From Photobacterium atrarenae (GTDB lineage: Bacteria > Pseudomonadota > Gammaproteobacteria > Enterobacterales > Vibrionaceae): a DNA stretch of 64,000 bases. Both the position numbers and the translations under genes were made by a program. The DNA is taken from assembly GCF_024380015.1 (NCBI RefSeq), contig NZ_CP101508.1:1054902-1118901 (forward strand), read 5' to 3'. This document shows positions 47,591 through 58,153 of this stretch, one piece after another. Below the pieces are notes generated by a model. It saw only the letters and a list, made by a program, of their open reading frames with translations, was not told where the DNA came from and did not search any database. The stretch's first letter is position 1. Every line of letters starts with the position of its first letter.

Positions 47591-47890
47591 CTATCGGTTG
47601 ACGACGTCGCGGTCAGCAGATTCGGCCGGGGTCAGTTGGTAGTCAAATTCGAGCTCAAGGTGGCTTTTCGGCACAGAACAACAGGCGAGGATCTCATTGG
47701 GACCAACAAAAGCCATGGCATCTTGCTGATCGACGGCACCGATCTTGAGCTTGCAGCGGCAGGCACCGCACATGCCGTTGCGGCATTGATACTCGGGGCG
47801 GAAGCCGGCTTTTTCGAGCTGAACCAGCAACGGTTCGCGGCTGTTGCCGCAAACCGTCTGACCATTCACCTTGAAGGTTAATGGGCTCAT
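47591..47890 (-). CDS. yfaE: 2Fe-2S ferredoxin YfaE, ribonucleotide reductase maintenance protein
   Basis: A 99-residue ferredoxin. Cluster cysteines are in [15 protein letters not shown] and the final one in ILACCSVP. YfaE helps assemble and repair the diferric-tyrosyl radical cofactor of NrdB. It is the last gene of the nrdA-nrdB-yfaE unit, and its ATG overlaps the nrdB stop by four bases, which supports coupled production. Confidence 0.94.
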   Translation of the reverse strand: MSPLTFKVNGQTVCGNSREPLLVQLEKAGFRPEYQCRNGMCGACRCKLKIGAVDQQDAMAFVGPNEILACCSVPKSHLELEFDYQLTPAESADRDVVNR

Positions 47891-49020
47891 AGCTCAAAAT
47901 CACCCAGATCGTCAGAGCTGACGTCGTTGTCAATCTGACCGACCAGATACGAGCTGATTTCCGCTTCCTGTGGCGCAACCTGAACGTTGTCCGACGACAA
48001 CCAGGCATTAATCCACGGGATCGGGTTCTGGGTGGCACCCGGATAAGCCTGCTCCAGACCGACCGCAGCCATGCGAAGGTTGGTGATGTATTCTACGTAC
48101 TGGCACAGGATATCTTTGTTCAGGCCGATCATAGAGCCGTCCTTGAACAGATATTCAGCCCATTCTTTCTCTTGCTCGGCGGCCTCTTTAAACAGGGTGA
48201 AACATTCCTGGGCACATTCCTGGGCAATTTCTGCCATTTCCGGATCGTCCTGACCGGTGCGCATCAGGTTCAGGATGTGCTGGGTGCCGGTCAGGTGCAG
48301 CGCTTCGTCACGGGCGATCAGCTTGATGATCTTGGCGTTTCCTTCCATCAGCTCGCGCTCGGCAAATGCGAACGAGCAGGCGAAGCTGACATAAAAGCGG
48401 ATTGCTTCGAGCGCGTTCACCGACATCATGCACAGGTACAGCTTCTTTTTGATCTCGCGCAGATTGACCGTGATGGTCTTGCCGTTGATCATGTGCGTGC
48501 CTTCACCCAGGCGGTGGTAGTCGTTGGTCGCGTTGATCAGATCATCGTAGTATTTGGAGATATCGCCGGCACGCTTGATGATATGCTCGTTATCCACGAT
48601 GTCATCAAAAACCACGGATGGGTTGGTGACGATATTGCGGATGATATGGGTGTAGGAGCGCGAGTGAATCGTCTCTGAGAACGACCAGGTTTCAATCCAG
48701 GTTTCCAGCTCCGGAATCGAGACAATCGGCAGCAGGGCAACATTCGGGCTGCGACCCTGGATCGAGTCCAGCAAAGTCTGGTACTTCAGGTTGCTGATGA
48801 AAATATGGCGCTCGTGCTCCGGCAGATTGTTATAGTCAATCCGGTCACTGGAGACGTCCACTTCTTCCGGACGCCAGAAGAACGAAAGCTGTTTTTCAAT
48901 CAGCTTTTCAAAGATTTCGAATTTTTGCTGGTCATAGCGCGCCACGTTGACGGGCTGGCCAAAGAACATCGGCTCCTGGAGCTGATTGTTATTGGTTTGA
49001 CAAAAAGTGCTGTATGCCAT
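47887..49020 (-). CDS. nrdB: Ribonucleoside-diphosphate reductase class Ia, beta subunit
   Basis: A 377-residue subunit carrying the diiron-tyrosyl radical that starts ribonucleotide reduction. Metal ligands lie in [52 protein letters not shown] and similar helices. The C-terminal DDLGDFEL is the tail that docks onto NrdA. GAGG precedes the ATG. It follows nrdA after 55 bases and overlaps yfaE. Confidence 0.98.
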   Translation of the reverse strand: MAYSTFCQTNNNQLQEPMFFGQPVNVARYDQQKFEIFEKLIEKQLSFFWRPEEVDVSSDRIDYNNLPEHERHIFISNLKYQTLLDSIQGRSPNVALLPIVSIPELETWIETWSFSETIHSRSYTHIIRNIVTNPSVVFDDIVDNEHIIKRAGDISKYYDDLINATNDYHRLGEGTHMINGKTITVNLREIKKKLYLCMMSVNALEAIRFYVSFACSFAFAERELMEGNAKIIKLIARDEALHLTGTQHILNLMRTGQDDPEMAEIAQECAQECFTLFKEAAEQEKEWAEYLFKDGSMIGLNKDILCQYVEYITNLRMAAVGLEQAYPGATQNPIPWINAWLSSDNVQVAPQEAEISSYLVGQIDNDVSSDDLGDFEL

Positions 49021-49075
49021 TGTATCCTCAACTTCAAAGGGGAGCCGAAGCTCCCGCTCTAAATTGTGCCTTTAC

Positions 49076-51343
49076 TTAAATCTTGCAGCTGGTGCAGTCA
49101 TCACCGGAAACGTCACCCTGGCTATCAGATGCACCATCTCGGGTGTTGTGGTAGTACAGGGTTTTCACGCCGAGTTTATACGCTGTCAGCAGGTCTTTGA
49201 GCAAGAGTTTCATCGGCACTTTGCCGCTTGGCTGAATGCTCGGGTCGTAGTTGGTGTTGGCAGAAATCGCCTGGTCGATAAATTTCTGCATAATGCCCAC
49301 CAGTTGCAGGTAGCCATCGTTGCTGCCGATATTCCACAGCAGCTCGTAGTTGTTTTTGTACTTGCTGTACTCAGGCACAACCTGTTTCAGGATACCGTCT
49401 TTCGATGCCTTGACCGAAACAAAGCCACGCGGTGGCTCAATGCCGTTGGTTGCATTGGAGATCTGCGAGGAGGTCTCTGATGGCATCAGCGCAGATAGTG
49501 TCGAGTTGCGCAGGCCGTGGGTTTTGATCTCTTCCCGCAGTGTTTCCCAGTCGTAACGCAGTTCTGCCGTGCAAATGTTGTCGATATCTTTCTTGTAGGT
49601 ATCGATCGGCAGGATCCCTTTGGCGTAGGTTGTTTCGTTAAACGCCGGACACGCGCCTTGCTCTTTGGCCAGGCCAACCGAGGCTTTCAGCAGGTAGTAC
49701 TGAATCGCTTCGAACGCTTCGTGGGTCAGGTTGTTGGCACTGCCGTCCGAGTAGCGCACGCCGTTTTTGGCCAGGTAGTAAGCAAAGTTGATCACGCCGA
49801 CTCCCAGGGTGCGGCGGTTCATGGTGGCTTTGTAGGCAGCCGGCAGCGGGTAGTCCTGGTAATCCAGCAGTGCATCCAGAGCGCGTACGGTCAGGTCAGC
49901 CATCTCTTCCAGGTCGTCCAGCGAATCGATGGCGCCCAAGTTGAAGGCAGACAGGGTACACAGGGCGATTTCGCCGCTTTCATCTTCCACGTTGTTCAGC
50001 GGTTTGGTCGGTAGCGCAATTTCCAGGCACAGGTTGGACTGGCGAATCGGCGCAACAGTCGGGTCAAACGGGCTGTGGGTATTACAGTGGTCGACGTTCT
50101 GGATGTAGATACGGCCAGTCGAGGCACGCTCTTGCATCAGCAGTGAGAACAGGTCAATCGCTTTGATGGTCTTGCGTTTAATGCTTTCGTCTTGCTCGTA
50201 CTGGACGTACAGACGCTCAAACTCTTCCTGATCGGCAAAGAAGGCATCGTACAGACCTGGGACATCAGATGGCGAGAACAGGCTGATATTGCCGCCTTTG
50301 ATCAGACGGGTGTACATCAGTTTGTTGATTTGCACGCCGTAGTCCATGTGACGGACCCGGTTTTCTTCAACACCGCGGTTGTTCTTCAACACCAGCAGTG
50401 ATTCCACTTCACCGTGCCAGATAGGATAGAACAGGGTCGCTGCACCACCACGGACACCGCCCTGAGAGCAGCACTTCACGGCAGTCTGGAAGTACTTGTA
50501 GAACGGGATACAGCCAGTGTGGAAAGCTTCACCGCCGCGAATTTCCGACCCCAGGGCACGGATACGACCGGCGTTGATACCGATGCCGGCACGCTGAGAC
50601 ACATAACGCACAATGGCGCTAGCTGTGGCGTTAATTGAATCCAGGCTGTCGTCACACTCGATCAGCACACAGGAGCTGAACTGGCGTGTTGGTGTACGGA
50701 CACCAGACATGATCGGCGTCGGTAGCGAGATTTTGAACTGGGAAACGGCATCATAAAAACGCTTGATGTAGTCCATGCGCGTCTCTTTCGGATATTTGCC
50801 GAACAGACAGGCTGCAATCATCATGTACAGGAACTGGGCGCTCTCAAAGATTTCGCCGGACACACGGTTTTGCACCAGGTACTTCCCTTCCAGCTGCTTC
50901 ACCGCAGCGTAGGAGAAGTTCATATCACGCCAGTGATCAAGATAGGTGTCCATCAGATCGAATTCTTCTTTGCTGTAGTCTTCCAGCAAATGACGATCGT
51001 ATTTTCCTTTCTCAACCAGGTTGGTGACGTGGTTAAACAGTGTTGGTGGCTCGAACTGACCGTACGCTTTCTTACGCAGATGGAAAATCGCCAGGCGTGC
51101 TGCCAGATATTGGTAGTCTGGTGTTTCCTCTGAAATCAGGTCAGCCGCTGCCTTGATGATGGTTTCATGAATATCTTCCGTCTTGATCCCGTCATAGAAC
51201 TGGATGTGAGATTTCAGCTCGACCTGTGACACAGAGACATTCTCCAGGCCTTCAGCGGCCCAGGTGATCACCCGGTGGATTTTATCCAAATCGATATTTT
51301 CTTTGCGTCCATCACGCTTGGTAACAGTTAGCTGTTGATTCAT
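49076..51343 (-). CDS. nrdA: Ribonucleoside-diphosphate reductase class Ia, alpha subunit
   Basis: A 755-residue catalytic subunit. The N-terminal ATP-cone (VTKRDGRKENIDLDKIHR) binds dATP/ATP for overall activity control. The active-site region shows FSSCVLIE, SNLCLEIALP and LCTLSAFNLG with the conserved cysteines. The C terminus ends DDCTSCKI, the CxxC pair that shuttles electrons from thioredoxin or glutaredoxin. Length matches Escherichia coli NrdA (761). Confidence 0.98.
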   Translation of the reverse strand: MNQQLTVTKRDGRKENIDLDKIHRVITWAAEGLENVSVSQVELKSHIQFYDGIKTEDIHETIIKAAADLISEETPDYQYLAARLAIFHLRKKAYGQFEPPTLFNHVTNLVEKGKYDRHLLEDYSKEEFDLMDTYLDHWRDMNFSYAAVKQLEGKYLVQNRVSGEIFESAQFLYMMIAACLFGKYPKETRMDYIKRFYDAVSQFKISLPTPIMSGVRTPTRQFSSCVLIECDDSLDSINATASAIVRYVSQRAGIGINAGRIRALGSEIRGGEAFHTGCIPFYKYFQTAVKCCSQGGVRGGAATLFYPIWHGEVESLLVLKNNRGVEENRVRHMDYGVQINKLMYTRLIKGGNISLFSPSDVPGLYDAFFADQEEFERLYVQYEQDESIKRKTIKAIDLFSLLMQERASTGRIYIQNVDHCNTHSPFDPTVAPIRQSNLCLEIALPTKPLNNVEDESGEIALCTLSAFNLGAIDSLDDLEEMADLTVRALDALLDYQDYPLPAAYKATMNRRTLGVGVINFAYYLAKNGVRYSDGSANNLTHEAFEAIQYYLLKASVGLAKEQGACPAFNETTYAKGILPIDTYKKDIDNICTAELRYDWETLREEIKTHGLRNSTLSALMPSETSSQISNATNGIEPPRGFVSVKASKDGILKQVVPEYSKYKNNYELLWNIGSNDGYLQLVGIMQKFIDQAISANTNYDPSIQPSGKVPMKLLLKDLLTAYKLGVKTLYYHNTRDGASDSQGDVSGDDCTSCKI

Positions 51344-51451
51344 TTTTGACCGTTTTCCCAGAAATTCGCCAATAACAGGGCGTTTTGCAACATTTTCGTG
51401 AAGAGATGTAAAGATTGTGATCTTACTTACAACTCTTAGTTTAGTCGAAAA

Positions 51452-51469
51452 ACACTATATATTGGGGTG
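51452..51469. promoter_or_regulatory. NrdR-like box upstream of nrdA
   Basis: ACACTATATATTGGGGTG resembles the NrdR consensus (ACACwATATATwGTGT). It lies about 110 bases upstream of nrdA. NrdR boxes usually come in pairs about three helical turns apart; only a poor second match is seen near 51485. Confidence 0.6.
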
Positions 51470-51536
51470 TTGAGCTTATGGCGTTACAAGATAGTGATGA
51501 AGTCAGGGTAATGCAAGGTGGTAATTTTTCGCCACC

Positions 51537-51545
51537 TGTGGATAA
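51537..51545 (-). promoter_or_regulatory. DnaA box upstream of nrdA
   Basis: TTATCCACA on the minus strand is a perfect DnaA 9-mer. It lies about 195 bases upstream of nrdA. In Escherichia coli the nrdAB promoter is bound by DnaA at such sites, linking dNTP supply to replication. The rest of the 51344-51725 gap shows no gene. Confidence 0.6.
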
Positions 51546-51725
51546 CGTGGGGATGGTCAAAAAAAAGTTGGTGCCTACTAACCGATTTAGGTAGATACGC
51601 CAATATAATAGAAAAAATCAACGAAAGCCGATGAGAAAAAATGGCGTAAAAAAAAATATTTTTCTTGATTTTTGGCCGGGCAGTCATCGTAAAAACCTCC
51701 CTGAACTGATTGATTAAGAAATGAC

Positions 51726-52403
51726 TTATTGGCATTTTCTTTGCTGCTCCAGCATATCAATCAGCGCCTCCGGGGCTGGTAACACTTCGCGGGCCTGCCA
51801 TGCTTCGGGGTGGTGCGTTTGACCGATATAACCCCAGCCGGCCACCAGGCCGTGCATCCGCGCGGCATTGGCGGCAATCATGTCCTTTTCGATGTCGCCG
51901 ACGTAGGCGCAGGCGGTATGGGGGATCCCCAACAACTCACTGGCATGCAACAGTGGCTCGGGGTGAGGTTTGGCAACGGCCAGGGTATCGCCACAAACCA
52001 CAACCTGGGCTTTCAGCAGTTCCGGGAAAAAGGGCAACAAGAGCTCGGTGAGAAAACCGGGTTTGTTGGTCATGATCCCCCAGGGAATTTGATGCGCTTC
52101 CAGATAAGCCAAGACTTTGTTGATCCCACGGTAGACGGAAGTCCCTTCACAGATATTTTGCTGATAATAGTGGAGAAATTCGCGGCGTAGCTGATCGGCA
52201 TCAAGATGGGCCGGAATGGCTCCGAACCCGGCGGTCAGCAGTCCTCTGGCGCCGTAACTGGTGTTGGCTTTGATCTGCTCATCAGTCAGGGGGGCCTGAT
52301 TATAGTCCGCCAGCACCCGGTTGGCGGCCTCTGCCATATCGGGCGCGGTATCGAGCAAGGTGCCGTCAAGATCAAACAGGATGGCACGGATTGGTAAATG
52401 CAT
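51726..52403 (-). CDS. HAD-superfamily phosphatase (MupP-like or phosphoglycolate phosphatase)
   Basis: A 225-residue HAD-IA hydrolase. Motif I ILFDLDGTLLDTAPD with the nucleophile Asp, motif II IMTNKP, motif III Lys in AVAKPHPEPLL and motif IV YVGDIEKDM. It is often annotated as phosphoglycolate phosphatase (Gph). However, pieces such as SYGARGLLTAGFG, LRREFLHYYQ and GYIGQTHHPEAW look closer to MupP, the MurNAc-6-phosphate phosphatase encoded beside ubiG in Pseudomonas. Here, too, ubiG is the neighbour. AAGGA precedes the ATG. Confidence 0.85.
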   Translation of the reverse strand: MHLPIRAILFDLDGTLLDTAPDMAEAANRVLADYNQAPLTDEQIKANTSYGARGLLTAGFGAIPAHLDADQLRREFLHYYQQNICEGTSVYRGINKVLAYLEAHQIPWGIMTNKPGFLTELLLPFFPELLKAQVVVCGDTLAVAKPHPEPLLHASELLGIPHTACAYVGDIEKDMIAANAARMHGLVAGWGYIGQTHHPEAWQAREVLPAPEALIDMLEQQRKCQ

Positions 52404-52523
52404 GGGGTTATATCCTTATAAAACCGTCTGGGTTCGGGCCATCGCCTCGGTGGAAGCCGACATCTGCACCCGCTGTTCTTTTGTCTCTAATTGTAGCCGG
52501 GGGATGGCCAGAACAACTTGAAT

Positions 52524-52547
52524 AAAAAGAGGCGCCTGATGGCGCCC
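52524..52547 (-). terminator. Terminator downstream of ubiG
   Basis: On the minus strand GGCGCC/GGCGCC with a 4-base loop is followed by TCTTTTTATT. It separates ubiG from the HAD phosphatase gene. Confidence 0.85.
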
Positions 52548-52558
52548 CGATAACAATG

Positions 52559-53290
52559 CTAGCCTGCTGAGTCCGGCTTGATGGTATGGACGATGTAATT
52601 GACATCGACATTCTTCCCCAGCCAGTAATTGTCGGTCAGCGGATTATAGTGCAGCCCGGTGATATGGCGATCCTGCAGCGGCGTCTGATCGATCATCGCC
52701 ATTAGCTCTGACGGGCGGATAAACTTGTTGTGATCGTGCGTCCCCCGCGGGACCAGTTTCAACACCTGCTCGGCACCGACAATGGCAAACAGGTAAGATT
52801 TGAGGTTGCGGTTCAGGGTCGAGAAGAAGACATGGCCGCCCGGTTTGACCATCTTGGCACAGGCGGCGATCACTGAGGCCGGGTCCGGTACGTGCTCCAG
52901 CATCTCCATGCAGGTCACGACATCATAGGTTTGCGGGAACAGCTCGGCATGCTCTTCCGCAGTCCGCTGGACATATTCCAGCTGGGTCCCGGTTTCGAGC
53001 GCGTGAAGGCGAGCCACCGTCAGCGGCTCTTTGCCCATGTCCAGCCCGGTTACGTCTGCGCCTTCCACAGCCATGCTCTCAGCCAGAATGCCGCCGCCAC
53101 AGCCGACATCGAGAACTTTCTTGCCAAACAGGCCGTCGGCATGATCGATGATAAAGTTCAGCCGCAGCGGGTTGATTTGGTGCAGCGGCTTGAATTCGCC
53201 TTCGAGATCCCACCAACGGGAGGCCATTTCTTCAAATTTCGTGATTTCTGCCGGATCGACATTCAACTGCTTGGTCATTGTCATCGCCAT
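52559..53290 (-). CDS. ubiG: Ubiquinone biosynthesis O-methyltransferase UbiG
   Basis: A 243-residue SAM-dependent enzyme performing both O-methylation steps of ubiquinone synthesis at the inner membrane face. [20 protein letters not shown] and the SAM motif [16 protein letters not shown] are near-identical to Escherichia coli Ubi[19 protein letters not shown] and HITGLHYNP follow. AAGGA lies in front of a cluster of three Met codons (53290, 53284, 53278), so the exact start could be a few residues later. It diverges from gyrA, as in Escherichia coli. Confidence 0.97.
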   Translation of the reverse strand: MAMTMTKQLNVDPAEITKFEEMASRWWDLEGEFKPLHQINPLRLNFIIDHADGLFGKKVLDVGCGGGILAESMAVEGADVTGLDMGKEPLTVARLHALETGTQLEYVQRTAEEHAELFPQTYDVVTCMEMLEHVPDPASVIAACAKMVKPGGHVFFSTLNRNLKSYLFAIVGAEQVLKLVPRGTHDHNKFIRPSELMAMIDQTPLQDRHITGLHYNPLTDNYWLGKNVDVNYIVHTIKPDSAG

Positions 53291-53381
53291 TTTCCTTTTT
53301 CGATTGCAGGCATTATAACGAAATCACCCAAGTGGAATAATAATTTCTGCATCAACGCCTGAGCAAGTGGCGAGAGAGGAA

Positions 53382-53415
53382 GGTAAAAAGTCGGCCCAAG
53401 GGCGGTCTTGGCCCG
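53382..53415 (-). terminator. Possible terminator of the 44-residue peptide gene
   Basis: On the minus strand GGGCCAAG and CTTGGGCC form an imperfect hairpin (one bulge), followed by GACTTTTTACC. It lies 57 bases beyond the small gene's stop codon. Confidence 0.5.
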
Positions 53416-53471
53416 TGAAGTGTCGAGGGAAATAAGCAGCAGGCTTCATCTCAACTGCTGCTTGGGGCGCC

Positions 53472-53606
53472 TTAGCCTTGGTTGAGGACGATGAGTTCCG
53501 GGGTCAGGGTCCCGGAGAACAACGTCATGGCAGCAAGAATGAGCATCAGGATGTATTTCCCGCCGATGATACAGAGTCCGATGGTGTTGATGGCCTGGCT
53601 TAACAT
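53472..53606 (-). CDS. Predicted 44-residue small membrane peptide
   Basis: Not a family I recognise. ATG to TAA gives 44 residues: MLSQAINTIG, then a hydrophobic stretch (about residues 9-30, LCIIGGKYIL and MLILAAMTLF), then SGTLTPELIVLNQG. That is the layout of a single-span membrane peptide. GTGAGG lies six bases before the ATG, and a possible terminator follows. It lies in the 750-base gap between ubiG and gyrA, where there is otherwise no gene. An AT-only stem (TTATTTTT/AAAAATAA) stands just before the ribosome site. The coding call rests on the good ribosome site and composition. Confidence 0.6.
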   Translation of the reverse strand: MLSQAINTIGLCIIGGKYILMLILAAMTLFSGTLTPELIVLNQG

Positions 53607-54041
53607 AGTGACCTCACTTATTTTTCTGTGAAAAAATAAAGGTGCAGGTCCGTTTGATACGGCTAAACGGTTGGTGCAAAGGCTATTTTACGCTTTGCCT
53701 GGCGGACAAAATTGACCCGGATCAGAGTCTGGCATGATGAAAATAGGTGGTGGATGTTGCAGGGGTGAAACCGCGAGGGGATCGGCTTTTTACAATTGCT
53801 CATACTTTATTTGTTGATTGAAATTTAATCGCTGCGGACGTGGTGGAAGTGATGGAAAAATAACCATTTGACGCTCGGGCCGGACGTTAAGGCGAATATC
53901 TGGTGTCTGGTTTTTGATAAATCCGCTAAATTACTCACAACATAAATTGTGAAAGGTGTGCCTATCGAGGCCTGTTTGTGCTATATTCTCGCACCTTGCA
54001 CGTAGAAATACGACAGAAATTACCTGAGGGATATTGGCTCC
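53607..54041. other. Gene-free region upstream of gyrA
   Basis: No gene apparent. It should hold the promoter of the small membrane peptide (minus strand) and that of gyrA (plus strand). The second is suggested by an extended -10 box, TGCTATATT (53979-53987), with no good -35 box. It is AT-rich at 53800-53960. Confidence 0.45.
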
Positions 54042-56687
54042 ATGAGCGATCTTGCAAAAGAGATCACGCCCGTAAACATTGAAGAAGAGCTGAAAGGCTC
54101 ATATCTCGACTATGCGATGTCCGTTATCGTTGGTCGTGCTCTTCCTGATGTGCGTGATGGCCTTAAGCCGGTACACCGTCGCGTGTTGTTCGCGATGAAT
54201 GTGCTCGGCAATGACTGGAATAAAGCATACAAAAAATCAGCCCGTGTGGTTGGTGACGTCATCGGTAAATATCACCCCCATGGTGATAGTGCGGTTTACG
54301 ATACGATCGTACGGATGGCGCAACCTTTCTCCCTTCGCTACATGCTGGTCGACGGCCAGGGTAACTTCGGCTCCATCGACGGCGACTCCGCCGCGGCCAT
54401 GCGTTATACCGAAGTCCGGATGGCGAAGATTGCACACGAGCTGCTGGCTGATCTGGAAAAAGAGACGGTTGACTATGTGCCGAACTATGACGGCACCGAG
54501 CAGATCCCGGCAGTCCTGCCGACGAAAATCCCGAACCTGCTGGTCAACGGCGCTTCCGGTATTGCCGTGGGGATGGCAACCAATATTCCACCGCACAACT
54601 TGGGCGAAGTCATCGACGGCTGCCTGGCGTATATCGACAATGAAGATATCACCATCGATCAACTGATGGAGTATATCCCGGGACCAGACTTCCCGACGGC
54701 AGCACTGATCAGTGGCCGTAAAGGCATTATTGATGCTTATAAGACCGGTCGCGGCAAGGTCTACATGCGCTCGAAAGCGGAGATCGAAACCGATAAGAAC
54801 GGCAAAGAGACCATTGTCGTCACGGAGATTCCGTATCAAGTTAACAAAGCGCGCCTGATCGAGAAAATCGCCGAGCTGGTGAAAGACAAGAAAGTCGAAG
54901 GCATCACTGCATTGCGCGATGAGTCCGATAAAGACGGGATGCGCATCGTGATCGAGTGCCGCCGTGATGCGGTGGGCGAGGTCGTGCTGAACAACCTGTA
55001 CGCGCAAACCCAGCTGCAAACCACGTTTGGGATTAACATGGTGGCGCTGGATAACGGCCAGCCGAAGCTGTTCAACCTCAAAGAGACCCTGAAGTGCTTC
55101 GTCAACCACCGCCGTGAAGTGGTGACCCGCCGGACTATTTTCGAACTGCGCAAAGCCCGTGAGCGTGCCCATATCCTCGAAGGTCTGGCACTGGCACTGG
55201 CGAATATCGATGAAATTATCGAACTGATCCGCAATGCACCGACGCCGGCTGAAGCGAAAGCAGGCTTGATCGCGCGTGGTTGGGATCTGGGCAATGTTGC
55301 GGCAATGCTGGAGCGTGCCGGCACTGATGCAGCCCGTCCGGACTGGCTGGAGCCGCAATACGGGATCCGTGACGGTCAGTACTTCCTGACCGAGCAACAG
55401 GCTCAGGCAATTCTGGATTTGCGCCTGCACAAGCTGACTGGTCTTGAGCACGAGAAAATTCTCGACGAATATAAAGCGCTGCTGGAAGAAATCGCGGAGC
55501 TGATGCATATCCTGGCCAGCTCTGAGCGTCTGATGGAAGTGATCCGCGAAGAGCTGGAACTGGTCAAAGAGCAGTTCAACGACCCGCGTCGCACCGAAAT
55601 TACCGCAGCCAGCCACGATATCGATCTGGAAGATTTGATCACCCAGGAAGACGTGGTCGTGACTCTGTCACATGAAGGCTATGTGAAATACCAAGTGCTG
55701 AGCGACTATGAAGCGCAGCGCCGCGGCGGTAAAGGTAAAGCCGCAACCCGGATGAAAGATGAAGACTTTATCGAGCGTCTGCTGGTGGCGAACACCCACG
55801 ACACGATTCTGTGTTTCTCCAGCCGGGGCCGGATGTACTGGCTGAAAGTGTACCAGCTACCGCAAGCGAGTCGTGCCTCGCGCGGGAAGCCGATTGTGAA
55901 TATTCTGCCGCTGGAAGAGAATGAGCGGATCACCGCCATCCTGCCGGTGAAAGAGTATGAAGAAGATAAATTTATCTTTATGGCGACTGCCGATGGTACC
56001 GTGAAGAAAACACCGCTGACTGACTTCAGTCGTCCGCGTAGCGCCGGGATCATCGCGGTGAACCTGCGGGAAGGTGATTCGCTGATTGGCGTGGATATTA
56101 CCAACGGCAGTGACGATATCATGCTGTTCTCGCAAGCCGGTAAAGTGGTGCGCTTCTCGGAAGAGCAGGTGCGCGGCATGGGCCGTACTGCGTCGGGTGT
56201 GCGTGGGATTAAGCTGGCGGAAAGCGATCAGGTTGTTTCGCTGATTGTGCCACATAACGATGGTGACGTGCTGACCGTGACCGAGAATGGCTTTGGTAAG
56301 CGCACCGAGCTGGCAGAGTACCCGGCGAAGAGCCGTGCCACTCAAGGCGTGGTGTCGATCAAAGTCACCGAGCGTAATGGTGCGGTGGTCGGCGCGATCC
56401 AGGTTGAGGAAGGCGACGAGTTCATGATGATCACCAATGCCGGGACGTTGGTTCGTACCCGTGTCGGCGAGGTGAGCAAAGTGGGCCGGAACACCCAGGG
56501 TGTGACGTTGATCCGAACTGCGGAAGACGAGCAGGTGGTTGGCCTGCAGCGTATCGATGAGCCGGACGAAGATGAGCTGGCTGAAATTGTCGAAGGCGCT
56601 GAAGCCGTTGCTGCCCAGGCAGAGCAGCCGGAACAAGCAACCGATGATCAGGATGATTCTGCTGAGCAGGCTCCTGAGCAAGAATAA
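54042..56687 (+). CDS. gyrA: DNA gyrase subunit A
   Basis: An 881-residue subunit that cuts and rejoins DNA during ATP-driven negative supercoiling. The active-site Tyr is residue 122 ([11 protein letters not shown]). The quinolone region HGDSAVYD has Ser83 and Asp87, the quinolone-sensitive residues. The C-terminal beta-propeller wraps DNA and has the GyrA-box-like QRRGGKGK. The tail is acidic (EEGAEAV to EQAPEQE). Full length. Followed by a strong terminator. Confidence 0.99.
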   Translation: MSDLAKEITPVNIEEELKGSYLDYAMSVIVGRALPDVRDGLKPVHRRVLFAMNVLGNDWNKAYKKSARVVGDVIGKYHPHGDSAVYDTIVRMAQPFSLRYMLVDGQGNFGSIDGDSAAAMRYTEVRMAKIAHELLADLEKETVDYVPNYDGTEQIPAVLPTKIPNLLVNGASGIAVGMATNIPPHNLGEVIDGCLAYIDNEDITIDQLMEYIPGPDFPTAALISGRKGIIDAYKTGRGKVYMRSKAEIETDKNGKETIVVTEIPYQVNKARLIEKIAELVKDKKVEGITALRDESDKDGMRIVIECRRDAVGEVVLNNLYAQTQLQTTFGINMVALDNGQPKLFNLKETLKCFVNHRREVVTRRTIFELRKARERAHILEGLALALANIDEIIELIRNAPTPAEAKAGLIARGWDLGNVAAMLERAGTDAARPDWLEPQYGIRDGQYFLTEQQAQAILDLRLHKLTGLEHEKILDEYKALLEEIAELMHILASSERLMEVIREELELVKEQFNDPRRTEITAASHDIDLEDLITQEDVVVTLSHEGYVKYQVLSDYEAQRRGGKGKAATRMKDEDFIERLLVANTHDTILCFSSRGRMYWLKVYQLPQASRASRGKPIVNILPLEENERITAILPVKEYEEDKFIFMATADGTVKKTPLTDFSRPRSAGIIAVNLREGDSLIGVDITNGSDDIMLFSQAGKVVRFSEEQVRGMGRTASGVRGIKLAESDQVVSLIVPHNDGDVLTVTENGFGKRTELAEYPAKSRATQGVVSIKVTERNGAVVGAIQVEEGDEFMMITNAGTLVRTRVGEVSKVGRNTQGVTLIRTAEDEQVVGLQRIDEPDEDELAEIVEGAEAVAAQAEQPEQATDDQDDSAEQAPEQE

Positions 56688-56705
56688 GCAAAGCGCGATC
56701 CGTAA

Positions 56706-56738
56706 CAAAAAAACGCAGCCCCATGGCTGCGTTTTTTT
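56706..56738 (+). terminator. Terminator of gyrA
   Basis: A perfect 10-bp stem AAACGCAGCC/GGCTGCGTTT with CCAT loop and a seven-base T run, 20 bases after the stop codon. Confidence 0.94.
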
Positions 56739-56907
56739 GTGTTGCGCAAATGAATGCCGGATTTCGGCATGAAATCCTTTTCAGCACCGTGAGAAAGGTG
56801 TAAAAACAAGGATTAGACTTGGGTCACAATCTGTGGGCCTGGGAGCGTCTCTGAAAGCGCGACACCGTGTAACCCCATGTTTTATTAGCAGGAGCAAATT
56901 GATCATC

Positions 56908-57990
56908 ATGGAGCAGGTTTATAATTTTTGTGCAGGTCCGGCAATGATCCCGGCAGACGTCTTAAAAAAAGCGCAAGCTGAGCTGGTTGACTGGCATGGC
57001 CTGGGCACATCCGTTATGGAAATCAGTCACCGGAGCAAAGCATTTCTCGCTGTGGCTGAGCAGTCAGAAAAAGATCTGCGCGAATTGCTGGCCATTCCGG
57101 AGAATTACCATGTGTTGTTTTGCCATGGCGGCGCGCGCGCGCAGTTTGCTGCGGTGCCAATGAACCTGCTGGGGGATGCGACCAGCGCCGATTATATGGA
57201 TGGTGGTTACTGGGCCCACAGCGCAGCGCAGGAAGCCGAGAAATACTGCCGCCCGAATGTGGTGGATATTACCTGTGAGCGTGAGGGTAAGCGTGCCATT
57301 TTGCCGGCGCAGGCGTGGCCGTTGTCCGATGATGCGGCATATGTTCATTTCTGCCCCAATGAAACGATTGACGGGATTGAAATCCGCGATCTGCCGGTCA
57401 CGGATAAACCGATTGTGGCCGATCTGTCTTCAACGATCCTGTCGCGTCCGATTGATGTCTCCCAGTATGGGGTGATTTACGCCGGGGCGCAGAAGAATAT
57501 CGGCCCGGCCGGCCTGACGATTGTCATTGTACGTGATGACTTGCTGGGGCTGGCCAAACAGGCGCTGCCGAGTATTCTCGATTATACCGTGCTGGTGGAG
57601 AAAGACTCGATGTTTAACACCCCGCCGACCTTTGCATGGTACCTGGCGGGTGAAGTGTTCAAGTGGCTCAAATCCATTGGTGGTGTTGCTGAAATGCAGC
57701 GGCGTAACGAGGCCAAAGCCAAGGTGCTGTACGATTTTATTGATCAGTCTGACTTTTACCGCAATGAGGTGCATCCGGACAACCGCTCCCTGATGAATGT
57801 GCCGTTCCAGCTGAAAAATCCGCAGCTTGATGCCCTGTTCCTCGAGCAGGCAGAAGCGGCGGGCCTGAAAGCCCTCAAAGGCCACCGAGCGGTGGGGGGG
57901 ATGCGCGCCTCAATTTACAATGCGATGCCGATTGAAGGTGTCCGGGCGCTGGTGGATTTCATGGCGAAGTTTGAACATCAGCAGGGTTAA
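56908..57990 (+). CDS. serC: Phosphoserine aminotransferase
   Basis: A 360-residue PLP enzyme of serine and pyridoxal phosphate biosynthesis. [14 protein letters not shown] at the N terminus, [18 protein letters not shown], and the PLP Lys in [15 protein letters not shown]. The ending [12 protein letters not shown] carries substrate-binding Arg. The frame is open 25 codons upstream, but the ATG at 56908 fits the family (Escherichia coli, 362). A TTG nine bases earlier lies closer to CAGGAG and cannot be excluded. A terminator separates it from aroA. Confidence 0.96.
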   Translation: MEQVYNFCAGPAMIPADVLKKAQAELVDWHGLGTSVMEISHRSKAFLAVAEQSEKDLRELLAIPENYHVLFCHGGARAQFAAVPMNLLGDATSADYMDGGYWAHSAAQEAEKYCRPNVVDITCEREGKRAILPAQAWPLSDDAAYVHFCPNETIDGIEIRDLPVTDKPIVADLSSTILSRPIDVSQYGVIYAGAQKNIGPAGLTIVIVRDDLLGLAKQALPSILDYTVLVEKDSMFNTPPTFAWYLAGEVFKWLKSIGGVAEMQRRNEAKAKVLYDFIDQSDFYRNEVHPDNRSLMNVPFQLKNPQLDALFLEQAEAAGLKALKGHRAVGGMRASIYNAMPIEGVRALVDFMAKFEHQQG

Positions 57991-58017
57991 GTTGCATTGA
58001 AGCCATGACACGAACCA

Positions 58018-58048
58018 ATCAAGGCCGCCGCGAAGGCGGCTTTTTTAT
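58018..58048 (+). terminator. Terminator of serC
   Basis: A GCCGCC/GGCGGC stem with GCGAA loop and six T residues, about 30 bases beyond the serC stop. Confidence 0.88.
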
Positions 58049-58153
58049 TGAATCATCGGATCAGCCAAGCCGGGCTGGATTCAGTACTAGCCGACAAGGG
58101 CATTATTCGCTAATCTGCGGGAACGCCTAAAAAACAGGATAGAAGAGAGACAG

